In this document: in pieces, positions 7,008 through 12,834 of the stretch
Layout of the letters: every line of letters starts with the position of its first letter
Position numbering within the stretch: position 1 is the stretch's first letter
Source: a virus
Virus record (IMG/VR): IMGVR_UViG_3300042561_000583
Span: 1-24,139 of that record
Direction: 5' to 3' (one strand)
DNA: 24,139 nucleotides
The notes under the pieces: generated by a model
Seen by the model: the letters and a program-made list of their open reading frames with translations, nothing else
The model's database searches: none
Told to the model about the DNA's origin: nothing
Translations under genes and position numbers: made by a program

Positions 7008-7702
7008 CTCTGGAATCCGTCATCGCGTGCTGCTGCACGCCGCCAGAGATCGAGTGCTGCGCGTTCACAAGCGTGCTCGGCGCGTATGCATCCTTCGCGC
7101 CGCTGTCGGTCAACGCGTTGGACATGGGCGACGGGACATATCTCCAGACGGGAAGGCTGAACTTTTCTGGAACCCAGATAATCCCGGGTGCGATTGAAAT
7201 TTTTCCTTCGCTTTTGACAACGCGGACGATGCAAAGGTCGAACGCGCCGCAGAGCCGTTGCGGGTACAGGTTCACCTTGCAATCTACGGGGCCATTTGGT
7301 GGATGGCGTGTCGTTGGTACAAACTCAAATGGATTCATTTTCAGGGTGCTGGCAAGCAACGGTGCGATCCTTCAGCAATATGGAGGCGGCGCTCAATTGG
7401 TGTTTGGACTGTACCGCGCCTACTACTGGGTCTGCCCGTTCAGGTTCAACGCGGGCACATGGCACTACGAGATCGGCCTTGAGGTCGGAGGCTTGGCTGT
7501 CGGCGCGATCGCGCAGTACCCGAGCAGCGGATGCCCGAACGGACTGAGCTACGGCGACGGCAACTCGGCAAGCAGCAACGCCTATCGCGGATGCGCGAGG
7601 CCGATCCCACTGGGGGATTCGTGGGGCTACATGGCCACAAGCCCTTCTTCCGAATGGTTTCGTCCGTGGCCGTCCGTGTCCTTGTCGGCGAGCGTCACAT
7701 GA
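7004..7702 (+). CDS. Cys-rich N-terminus tail-region protein
   Basis: The start is TTG 7004 (TTGA overlap); earlier starts lie inside the previous gene. The 232-residue product opens with a cysteine cluster (ACCCTPPEIECC) and continues as a beta-rich body with GTYLQTGRLNFSGTQ, GPFGGWRVVGTNSNG and NAGTWHYEIGLEVGG, which has the feel of a lectin-like or fibre head domain. From about 7140 to 7400 the DNA is clearly less GC-rich and uses A/T third positions (for example ATTTTTCCTTCG), unlike its neighbours, which may mark transfer or fast change. Function unknown; a tip or receptor-contact role is inference. Confidence 0.6.
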   Translation: MTLESVIACCCTPPEIECCAFTSVLGAYASFAPLSVNALDMGDGTYLQTGRLNFSGTQIIPGAIEIFPSLLTTRTMQRSNAPQSRCGYRFTLQSTGPFGGWRVVGTNSNGFIFRVLASNGAILQQYGGGAQLVFGLYRAYYWVCPFRFNAGTWHYEIGLEVGGLAVGAIAQYPSSGCPNGLSYGDGNSASSNAYRGCARPIPLGDSWGYMATSPSSEWFRPWPSVSLSASVT

Positions 7703-7947
7703 CCGAGTGCCACTATCTACACGAAGGGCGGTGTCTGCTCGGCCTTCACGGCGGCGCGCCTTCGCCTGGGGTGTGCTTCTCATGCGACCGCTACGCGGGG
7801 CCGATGCGCGGACTCGGAGACATGATCGACGCTGCGACGACCGCGCTGCGGCTCAAGCAGCTTCTCGGCGACTGCGGAGGCTGCGCGGGCAGACGCGCCG
7901 CGCTGAACAGGCTCCTCCCGATGCCCGATACACACACAGAGGACTGA
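7699..7947 (+). CDS. Small six-cysteine protein, zinc-binding candidate
   Basis: ATG 7699 overlaps the previous stop as ATGA; 82 residues. Cysteines fall at 4, 12, 26, 29, 59 and 62, as C-x7-C, CFSC and CGGC, followed by RRAALNRLLP. Between them is YAGPMRGLGDMID. Paired CxxC motifs suggest a zinc site. Small phage proteins with a 'CxxCxxYxGxxRGLGD...CGGCxxRRxxLN' pattern occur in late regions of other phages, to my recollection without known function. The gene sits between two probable virion genes. Confidence 0.65.
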   Translation: MTECHYLHEGRCLLGLHGGAPSPGVCFSCDRYAGPMRGLGDMIDAATTALRLKQLLGDCGGCAGRRAALNRLLPMPDTHTED

Positions 7948-7950
7948 CCT

Positions 7951-9330
7951 ATGGCGCTCACCTACGACGGCTCGAACGGACTCTTCTCGCGGCTCGGCGC
8001 GCTCGTCTTCATGATGGACGCGGTGCGCACGCACCAGCTGAACCTGAAGACGCTCCTCGCCAATGTGCAGCTCGAGTACTCGTCGACCGACGCGTACATG
8101 ATCGAGGTGCTTGCGGGCAACATCGAGCGCCGCATCGCCGAGGCGGGCGGCGTGCTCAACGATGTGCGCGCCGCCGCCGAGCGCACGATCATCGAGATGT
8201 GCTTCACCGAGGCGAACACCTCGGGCGCGGCGAACACGATGCGGTCGAGGCAGATCACCGACGCGCTCGTCTGGCTCATTCGCCAGATGGACGCGGACTC
8301 GAAGACGATCGACGGCACGACCGTCACCAAGTCGAGCGCGACCTACGGCGGAAGCAATGTGGGTAACGGTCAGTTCGTCTACAACTTCGACGCGCCGAAC
8401 ATCCTGCTCGGATCGACCAACGACTGGCCGAATGTGCGCACGGAGACGCTCGAGGCGCGGTGCGTGCAGGACGCGGCGAACGGCGCGATCTCGCGCGGCG
8501 CGGAGGTGTTCGAGATTCGCGGTCAGCCCGCGTACGCGCCGCTCGACTACCGCTTCCCTGCGGGGTCGGGCACTATGACGCGCGTGGCTACGGTCAGCGC
8601 CGCAGTCGACGCTGGCGGCATCTACGAGAACCAACTCACGAACTCGGATTTCGAAGACCAGACGAGCAACCTCCCCGACCAGTGGTCGCTCGTCACGGGC
8701 ACGGCGGGCACGCAGTTCCAGACGGAGACGGGCACTTTCTACCGTGGCGCGCGGTCGATCAAGCTGAACGCGGGCAGCGGCGCGTTCAACATCCGACAGC
8801 AGCTCGGCGCGTCAGGCGGCACGCTCGGGCGACTCACGCCAGACAGGCCGTATGTGATCGCGGTCGCGTACAAGATCGACACAGGCTGCACTGGCGTGAT
8901 CCGAATCAGCGTCAAGGACGGGTCGGGGAACATCATCGACTCGGGCGCGTTCGCGAGCAGTCTCACGCTGACGAGCGGTTCGACATCGTGGACGATTTCC
9001 TCCATCACGATTAGGTCGCCGCGCAACATCCCGCAGGAAACCTACCTTCACATCGAGAGCACGACCTCGCTCACGACGGCGGCGGCGTACATCGACGAGG
9101 TGATCCTCGCGGAGCTTGTGCCGATCGCGCAGGGCGGTCAGGCCGTTGGGCTACTTGCCGGGTCGACCGATTGGCGCGCGGACGACAACGGGCGCTTCAC
9201 CTTCACGAACAACGACGAGGGCGCGTTCGTTCGCGCGTTTGATCGGCTGTTCGACATGTACGGCAAGGGCTTGAGCCTTCCGCAGAACTACCTCGGCACG
9301 GAGAATATCGCCGACTCGCTCATCGCGTGA
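7951..9330 (+). CDS. Large tail-tip protein with carbohydrate-binding-like module
   Basis: A 459-residue protein. Residues 1-115 are helical (LGALVFMMDAVRTHQL, MIEVLAGNIERRIAE). Residues about 140-220 are a linker or beta region. Residues about 228-388 look like a CBM4/9-type beta sandwich: NQLTNSDFEDQ, LPDQWSLVTG, YRGARSIKLNAGSGAFNI, LTPDRPYVIAVAYK and a final AAAYIDEVILAEL strand follow the usual 'N.dFE....P.gW', 'G..slkl', 'pG..Y.....' and 'v..D.v.l' order. The end is a helical tail. It is the last gene of the late operon and would plausibly help bind cell-surface sugar. It ends tail-to-tail with the minus-strand gene, overlapping by 11 bases. Confidence 0.65.
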   Translation: MALTYDGSNGLFSRLGALVFMMDAVRTHQLNLKTLLANVQLEYSSTDAYMIEVLAGNIERRIAEAGGVLNDVRAAAERTIIEMCFTEANTSGAANTMRSRQITDALVWLIRQMDADSKTIDGTTVTKSSATYGGSNVGNGQFVYNFDAPNILLGSTNDWPNVRTETLEARCVQDAANGAISRGAEVFEIRGQPAYAPLDYRFPAGSGTMTRVATVSAAVDAGGIYENQLTNSDFEDQTSNLPDQWSLVTGTAGTQFQTETGTFYRGARSIKLNAGSGAFNIRQQLGASGGTLGRLTPDRPYVIAVAYKIDTGCTGVIRISVKDGSGNIIDSGAFASSLTLTSGSTSWTISSITIRSPRNIPQETYLHIESTTSLTTAAAYIDEVILAELVPIAQGGQAVGLLAGSTDWRADDNGRFTFTNNDEGAFVRAFDRLFDMYGKGLSLPQNYLGTENIADSLIA

Positions 9331-9571
9331 GCGCCGTCAGGATCGCGCCGCGAGCCTGTAGGACGAGCGAGCGCAGTTCCGCGTCCTCGCAGATGTCGAG
9401 CGCCAGCGTGTAGAGGTCGTGCGACTCCCACGAAACCTCATCGATCACGCGGACGCGCCGTGCGTCGCGCTGCATATTCACGCGCTGGATGTATGAGAGC
9501 GTGGTGGCGACATGGTCGCGGACGCGCCGCGCCTTCAACTTGGTCGGGATGTGTACGGTAGGCTCGCGCAT
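9320..9571 (-). CDS. Only minus-strand gene; small helical protein, possible regulator
   Basis: An 83-residue basic protein starting at the ATG whose complement is 9569-9571. Codons have strongly GC-rich third positions on this strand (CGC, GTC, CTC, ACG, GAC), which supports real coding. It opens PTVHIPTKLKARRVRDH, continues with helices and ends DAELRSLVLQARGAILTAL. No clear helix-turn-helix is seen. No Shine-Dalgarno sequence precedes the ATG, so a leaderless message is possible. It is divergent from the early operon and convergent with the late one, the position of a regulator, but this is inference. An in-frame ATG further upstream (9703) would run through the promoter region. Confidence 0.7.
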   Translation of the reverse strand: MREPTVHIPTKLKARRVRDHVATTLSYIQRVNMQRDARRVRVIDEVSWESHDLYTLALDICEDAELRSLVLQARGAILTALTR

Positions 9572-9618
9572 GACGGGCAGGATATCGCGTCGATTTGCGA
9601 GATTGCGCGGAAAGTGTG

Positions 9619-9646
9619 TTGACTCGGGCGCGATTCGGACGATACT
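9619..9646 (+). promoter_or_regulatory. Sigma-70-type promoter for the early operon
   Basis: TTGACT at 9619-9624 (5 of 6 to the -35 consensus), 16 bases, then GATACT at 9641-9646 (4 of 6 to the -10 consensus). The predicted start point falls at about 9653, inside the palindrome at 9652-9666, so a protein bound there would block initiation. Confidence 0.6.
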
Positions 9647-9651
9647 TGCAT

Positions 9652-9666
9652 CGGACAAAATGTCCG
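9652..9666. promoter_or_regulatory. Perfect palindrome, operator candidate
   Basis: CGGACA (9652-9657), AAA, TGTCCG (9661-9666): exact 6-base arms with a 3-base centre, immediately downstream of the -10 element. A dimeric repressor site is the simplest reading. Confidence 0.55.
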
Positions 9667-9686
9667 CTGCCACAGGTCGTGGCAGC
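9666..9686. repeat. Inverted repeat in the early leader
   Basis: GCTGCCAC (9666-9673), loop AGGTC, GTGGCAGC (9679-9686): exact 8-base arms. In the RNA it makes a stable hairpin whose 3' foot is four bases before the AAGGAG site at 9691, so it may protect or tune the message. There is no T-run, so it is not a terminator. Confidence 0.6.
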
Positions 9687-9702
9687 AACGAAGGAGTCTG
9701 CA

Positions 9703-9801
9703 ATGCCTGAATGGGATCTCACCCCACTCGTCGTGGCCGCTGTCGTGTTCGGCCCTGTCCTCGTCGCAACCCTGTTCGGGAAGGGGGCGCGCGATGAGTG
9801 A
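9703..9801 (+). CDS. 32-residue single-span membrane peptide
   Basis: ATG 9703 follows AAGGAG (9691-9696) at the ideal six-base spacing, the strongest ribosome site in the region; in-frame upstream starts lie before the promoter. The product is a short polar start, one hydrophobic span (LVVAAVVFGPVLVATLF) and a charged tail (GKGARDE). It is the first gene after the early promoter and overlaps the RecT-like gene by eight bases. Early single-span phage peptides often act on host membrane proteins or superinfection, but nothing here proves a role. Confidence 0.7.
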   Translation: MPEWDLTPLVVAAVVFGPVLVATLFGKGARDE

Positions 9802-10672
9802 TCTCGTTCACACACCCGCGCAGAACGCGCAGCTAGACCCGATGACGGTCGCCAAGGTCTTCCGCGCCTCGGGGATGTTCCCAGACATCCAGAGCGAGGC
9901 GGCGGCGTGCGCCAAGCTCATCATCGGGCGCGGCCTGGGCCTTGCCGACTACGACGCGATGAGCGGGCTGCACATCATCAAGGGGAAGGCCGTACTCGCG
10001 GCGAACCTGATGGCGGCGGCGATCAAGCGGAGCGGCAAGTACGACTACCGCGCGACTTGCACGGATACCGAGTGTCGCGTGCAGTTCCTCGGGCGCGACG
10101 GCGGGAAGTGGGAGACGATCGGCGACACCTCGTTCACGCTCGAGGACGCGAAGCGCGCGGGCCTCGGCGGCGACAACTGGCGCAAGTACCCGCGTGCCAT
10201 GCTCTTCGCGCGGTGCATCTCGGCGGGCTACAAGCAGCACTGCCCCGACGCGCTCGGCGCGGCCCCTGTCTATGTCGAGGCGCACGGCGAGACGGAGATC
10301 GTCGAGGACGCACCGCCGCCGCCGGCGCGCAAGGCGCTTCCCGCGCCCGCCGCGCCGACCCGCGAGGAACGCCGCGCGGACACGGAGGCGCTGCTGTCGC
10401 CAGTGCCACAGGCCGAGCGCGCGCCAGAGCCGCATGGCGGCGGCACGCTGACCCTCGTCGCGCGCGGGTGGCAAGCCTCGGCGGTGAAGCGCCCCAACGG
10501 CACGACCATCTTCCGCGTCGATGTCGACGGTTGCGACGCTCCGTTCGCCGTGCTCGATTGCGACCTGATGCACAGCCTCGAGGCCGAGTCGGCATTTGGA
10601 CAGACCATCGAGGTGCGGTGGAAGCTCACAGCGGAGGGGAAGCGCGTGATCACGGGGGTGGCCGATGCCTAA
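9794..10672 (+). CDS. recT: RecT-like single-strand annealing protein with extra C-terminal domain
   Basis: A 292-residue protein. Residues 1-165 look like the RecT family: GRGLGLADYDAMSGLHIIKG at 46-64 ('lgl.p..al..i..i.Gk'), SFTLEDAKRAGL and WRKYPRAMLFARCIS (129-143), matching the 'w.kyPr.Ml.aRa.s' block. RecT anneals complementary single strands in phage recombination and replication. Residues about 168-215 are a Pro/Ala-rich linker. Residues 216-292 form a separate beta domain (LVARGWQASAVKRPNG, TIEVRWKLTAEGKRVITGVA) that RecT normally lacks and that could be OB-like. No partner exonuclease is seen in the window. The stop overlaps the next start by eight bases. Confidence 0.75.
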   Translation: MSDLVHTPAQNAQLDPMTVAKVFRASGMFPDIQSEAAACAKLIIGRGLGLADYDAMSGLHIIKGKAVLAANLMAAAIKRSGKYDYRATCTDTECRVQFLGRDGGKWETIGDTSFTLEDAKRAGLGGDNWRKYPRAMLFARCISAGYKQHCPDALGAAPVYVEAHGETEIVEDAPPPPARKALPAPAAPTREERRADTEALLSPVPQAERAPEPHGGGTLTLVARGWQASAVKRPNGTTIFRVDVDGCDAPFAVLDCDLMHSLEAESAFGQTIEVRWKLTAEGKRVITGVADA

Positions 10673-10949
10673 GCCCAAGGGAATCCCGCAGAAGCCGCGC
10701 AAGCCGAACGGCGACTACGCGCGCCGCGATGTGTTACAGCGGCTGTACGACGAGTGGCTGATGCGCGACTTCGGCGCGCAGACGGCGGGGATCAGGTCGA
10801 CCGCCGAGGACTGCCGCGTCGAGAGGACGATCATCCGCGATGCCATCGCGGAGATCCTGAGACTCCGAGGCCGCACGGATGCGGCTGACATCTGCTCTGA
10901 GTACGGCCCGTCAGTCGCATTGGAGGTGCTGAATGGAGCGAGTCATTGA
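10665..10949 (+). CDS. Small basic protein, possible DNA-binding
   Basis: A 94-residue protein with a basic, Pro-rich start (PKPKGIPQKPRKPNG), then helices RRDVLQRLYDEWLMRDFG and TAEDCRVERTIIRDAIAEIL. The last part has the spacing of a helix-turn-helix, 'ta.dc.v.rt.irdai.ei'. It overlaps RecT upstream by eight bases and the next gene by 17. An early regulatory or replication accessory role is plausible; I do not recognise a family. Confidence 0.6.
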   Translation: MPKPKGIPQKPRKPNGDYARRDVLQRLYDEWLMRDFGAQTAGIRSTAEDCRVERTIIRDAIAEILRLRGRTDAADICSEYGPSVALEVLNGASH

Positions 10950-11295
10950 GCCAGGGGCCGAGGCGCTCCGCGTCAGGCTCGGCATCGCGCAGGAAGACCC
11001 AGTGATCTTCCGCGCCAACTCCCTCGAGGAGTCCGTCGCCGTGGCGCGGATCATCCGCGACGATGACGCGCTGCCCGTCGCGGTGCGTCGAATGGTCGAG
11101 GTCGGCATCGTGCTCGACCTCATGCCCGACCACCTCACGCCGCGCCGCGATGTTCTCGCTCGGCGGCTCGGCTGCACCGTGAAGACGGTCAGGCGCAAGG
11201 AGCTTGCGTGGGAGGGGATCGACCGCCGCGTGCGCTTCGTCCTCGTCCACCGCGCGAGTCGACTGGTGATCGCCCTGCGCGCCGCGATCATGTGA
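10933..11295 (+). CDS. Helix-turn-helix protein
   Basis: A 120-residue protein. Residues about 70-92, PRRDVLARRLGCTVKTVRRK, read as a helix-turn-helix ('r..lA.rlg.t.ktvrR'), followed by a basic helix (IDRRVRFVLVHRASR). The N-terminal half is acidic and helical. It is the last gene of the first early operon, directly before a strong terminator, and may control the promoter just beyond (11393) or the divergent region at 9572; this is inference. Confidence 0.62.
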   Translation: MERVIEPGAEALRVRLGIAQEDPVIFRANSLEESVAVARIIRDDDALPVAVRRMVEVGIVLDLMPDHLTPRRDVLARRLGCTVKTVRRKELAWEGIDRRVRFVLVHRASRLVIALRAAIM

Positions 11296-11310
11296 CGGAC
11301 TTCTTCTTTG

Positions 11311-11350
11311 CGGGCGCGTCGGCTTCGGTCGACGCGCCCGTTTCCGTTTT
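11311..11350 (+). terminator. Strong intrinsic terminator with UUCG tetraloop
   Basis: CGGGCGCGTCG (11311-11321) pairs exactly with CGACGCGCCCG (11330-11340). The 8-base centre GCTTCGGT adds a G-U and a C-G pair capped by UUCG, the very stable cUUCGg tetraloop. TTTCCGTTTT follows at 11341-11350. It lies 15 bases after the stop of the helix-turn-helix gene and ends the first early operon. Confidence 0.88.
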
Positions 11351-11361
11351 GGGAATCTGCG

Positions 11362-11377
11362 CGATTTTTGGAAATCG
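11362..11377. promoter_or_regulatory. Inverted repeat upstream of promoter, operator candidate
   Basis: CGATTT (11362-11367), TTGG, AAATCG (11372-11377), exact 6-base arms. It ends 15 bases before the -35 element at 11393. The half-site CGATTT also begins the 9-base motif found in the two other control regions (9591 and 12204). Confidence 0.5.
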
Positions 11378-11392
11378 GGCGGCTTTCCCCCC

Positions 11393-11422
11393 TTGACAAG
11401 CGTGGCCCTTCCCCCCTAAAAC
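11393..11422 (+). promoter_or_regulatory. Promoter for the second early operon
   Basis: A perfect -35 TTGACA (11393-11398), an 18-base spacer and TAAAAC (11417-11422, 4 of 6 to the -10 consensus). It follows the terminator and precedes the structured leader, the right place to restart transcription for the genes from 11584. Spacer length and the imperfect -10 make it moderate in strength or regulated. Confidence 0.55.
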
Positions 11423-11484
11423 CCCCCAACCACAACAAGTGGTGATGTCGCTGAACGCGTGTCCATTCGGTGACACCGCACAGC

Positions 11485-11527
11485 GACTCCAGACACACAC
11501 ACTTCGTGTGTGTTTGTTTTTGGAGTC
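11485..11527 (+). repeat. Nested hairpin with AC/GT stem and T-rich 3' side
   Basis: Outer arms GACTCCA (11485-11491) and TGGAGTC (11521-11527) enclose an inner stem ACACACAC (11495-11502) / GTGTGTGT (11506-11513) with a TTC loop, then TTGTTTT. The inner stem plus the T-rich run could act as a weak or conditional terminator; pairing of the outer arms would compete with that. Attenuation is inference. Confidence 0.5.
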
Positions 11528-11583
11528 GATACGGATGCGTATCGCAGTTGGTGGCGCATGAAGCGCCGCTGAGGGAGCACGAC

Positions 11584-12114
11584 ATGACAAAGGACGAACT
11601 CGCGAAACTGCGGCTGCGCGTGGCCGCGCTCTTCGGCGCTGGCCATGAGGACGAGGAGATCGCTTGTCTCTGGATCCGCGAGGCCGCGCAGCTCGACCAC
11701 CAGCGCGCCGACCTGGCTCTGAGCCGCTACGCGCTGCTCGACGGCGGGCCAAAGCGGCGGTTCATCGCCGGGAAGTTCATGCGGATGTACGGCGAGACCC
11801 CCGAGCGCGCGGAGATGTCGCGCACGGCCATCGAGGAGCGCGAGCGGATCGCCGCCCGCGATGCCGAGCGGGCGGCGCTGGCCGAGGAGTGGCGGCGCGC
11901 CCGCGCGCGGTGCGAGCGCCTCGCGCCCGAGCAGATCGAGCAGATCAGCGGCCTACTCGCCCGCACCCGCGCGCCGCTGTCGCGCGACCCGTCGACATGG
12001 TCGCTCGCGACCGTGTGGCTCGTCGGCGCGATCCTCGACGGCGACCCGATCCCCGAGGTGCTGCGGTCGGCTTGCCCGTCAGGCCCGCAGAAACCCGCCG
12101 AGGATCGCGCCTGA
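11584..12114 (+). CDS. Hypothetical early protein, first gene after the structured leader
   Basis: ATG 11584 has GGGAG (11573-11577) six bases upstream. The 176-residue product is helical and charged: TKDELAKLRLRVAALFGAGH, DEEIACLWIREAAQL, an Arg/Glu-rich central helix (RTAIEERERIAARDAERAAL) likely to coil, and a C-terminal part with WSLATVWLVGAILDGDPIPE. I do not recognise a family. As the first gene of its operon, behind a leader with many hairpins, its expression is probably controlled at RNA level. Confidence 0.65.
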   Translation: MTKDELAKLRLRVAALFGAGHEDEEIACLWIREAAQLDHQRADLALSRYALLDGGPKRRFIAGKFMRMYGETPERAEMSRTAIEERERIAARDAERAALAEEWRRARARCERLAPEQIEQISGLLARTRAPLSRDPSTWSLATVWLVGAILDGDPIPEVLRSACPSGPQKPAEDRA

Positions 12115-12306
12115 GCCGTCCGCGCCGCGCGGCAGGGTGTCGGGAGGGTCTGGCGCTGCGGCGGCTCACAGGCGATTCCCGCGCGGGTCGGCTCCGATAA
12201 ATGCGATTTGCGGGAAATGCGAGAAATATTGCAGCAATGCCACGCATTGCGCCGAAACTCGGAGTAACATCCATCAGCGGCACGAAGCCGCAGAAAGAAG
12301 GAACCC
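12115..12306 (+). promoter_or_regulatory. 192-base intergenic region with overlapping inverted repeats
   Basis: No credible gene. The second half is AT-richer than its surroundings. AAATGCGA occurs twice (12199-12206, 12215-12222). ATTGC-A-GCAAT (12228-12238) and GCAATGC-CAC-GCATTGC (12234-12250) are exact overlapping inverted repeats. CGATTTGCG at 12204-12212 matches 9591-9599. These could be an operator cluster; an origin is possible, but I see no DnaA box. I could not assign a good promoter. AAGGA at about 12297 serves the GTG start at 12307. Confidence 0.5.
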
Positions 12307-12834
12307 GTGAGCAGCACCAGCAATCACCGCGAACCAATGGAACTGTCGTGCATCCCCGCCGCGCTCGGCGAGCTGCACGCGGCCATTACCGCCGCGATCG
12401 AACGCGTCGACGGTCGCATCGAGGTCACCACGCGCCCGCACATGGCGGAGCGATGGAGCGAGATCCGCGACGGCCTGACCGAGGCGCGTGAGCAGATCGA
12501 GCGTCAGTACACCGATGGCATCCTCCCCATGTCGCACGACTGCGCGCACCAAGTGTGCGAGGGAATGCCGCTCGACAGCCTCGAGGGCGCGGACTGGACA
12601 GACCGCTGGCCGTGCGCCGAGTGGGACGAGAAGTCGGGCAAGTGGATTCTCGAGTTCGTGCTCGAGGGCACGGAGCGCGAGATCGAGGACTACAGGCTTC
12701 GCCCCGTTCGGATCTTCGACGACGGCACGGTCGAGGCGATGCTCCCCGAGGACTACCGCGACGGCTTCATTGACTTTGATTTCGATGTGTTCGGACACAA
12801 CGCGGCGATCGCCGCAAAGGAAGGTGCGAAGTGA
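12307..12834 (+). CDS. Hypothetical early protein
   Basis: GTG start at 12307 after an AGAAGGA site; 175 residues. The N-terminal half is helical (LGELHAAITAAIERVDGRIE, EIRDGLTEAREQIERQYTDG), then a Cys/Trp-containing part (CAHQVCEG, DWTDRWPCAEWD), and an acidic beta end (LRPVRIFDDGTVEAMLPEDY, DFDFDVFGHN). It lies directly before the Gp157-like gene and is joined to it by GTGA. No family recognised. Confidence 0.6.
   Translation: MSSTSNHREPMELSCIPAALGELHAAITAAIERVDGRIEVTTRPHMAERWSEIRDGLTEAREQIERQYTDGILPMSHDCAHQVCEGMPLDSLEGADWTDRWPCAEWDEKSGKWILEFVLEGTEREIEDYRLRPVRIFDDGTVEAMLPEDYRDGFIDFDFDVFGHNAAIAAKEGAK

Larger units (their letters stand above)
9572..9702 (+). promoter_or_regulatory. Control region between minus-strand gene and early operon
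   Basis: A 131-base gap between divergent genes. It holds CGATTTGCG (9591-9599, repeated at 12204-12212), a plus-strand promoter (9619-9646), the palindrome CGGACA-AAA-TGTCCG (9652-9666), a second inverted repeat with 8-base arms (9666-9686), and an AAGGAG ribosome site. Such stacking of symmetric sites around a promoter is what an operator region for early transcription looks like; the cognate protein is unknown. Confidence 0.6.
11296..11583 (+). other. 288-base intergenic leader with promoter, C-tracts and stacked hairpins
   Basis: No gene is supported here; an upstream in-frame ATG at 11470 would translate through the hairpins and lacks a ribosome site. In order it holds the terminator, the inverted repeat CGATTT-TTGG-AAATCG (11362-11377), three C6 runs (11387-11392, 11411-11416, 11422-11427) with a promoter, hairpin ACCAC/GTGGT (11429-11443), a GTGTC/GACAC pair (11459-11476), a nested hairpin (11485-11527), CGATACG/CGTATCG (11527-11544) and GGCGC/GCGCC (11553-11567). 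The GGGAG ribosome site for the next gene is at 11573-11577. Confidence 0.7.

Noticed and set aside
7214-7219. Perfect TTGACA inside the gene at 7004
   Set aside because: No -10-like element at 16-18 bases downstream; likely chance in the AT-richer patch.
9489-9710. Plus-strand frame opposite the lone minus-strand gene
   Set aside because: It runs across the promoter and operator, lacks a ribosome site, and its codon use is poorer than that of the minus strand.
11470-12114. Longer form of the 11584 gene from ATG 11470
   Set aside because: It would translate through the nested hairpin, has no ribosome site, and gives unconserved-looking Cys/His/Phe-rich residues; ATG 11584 has GGGAG six bases upstream.
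12177-12187. Short palindrome CCCGCGCGGG and similar GC palindromes
   Set aside because: Such short self-complementary GC strings are expected by chance at this base composition and have no T-run or promoter attached.
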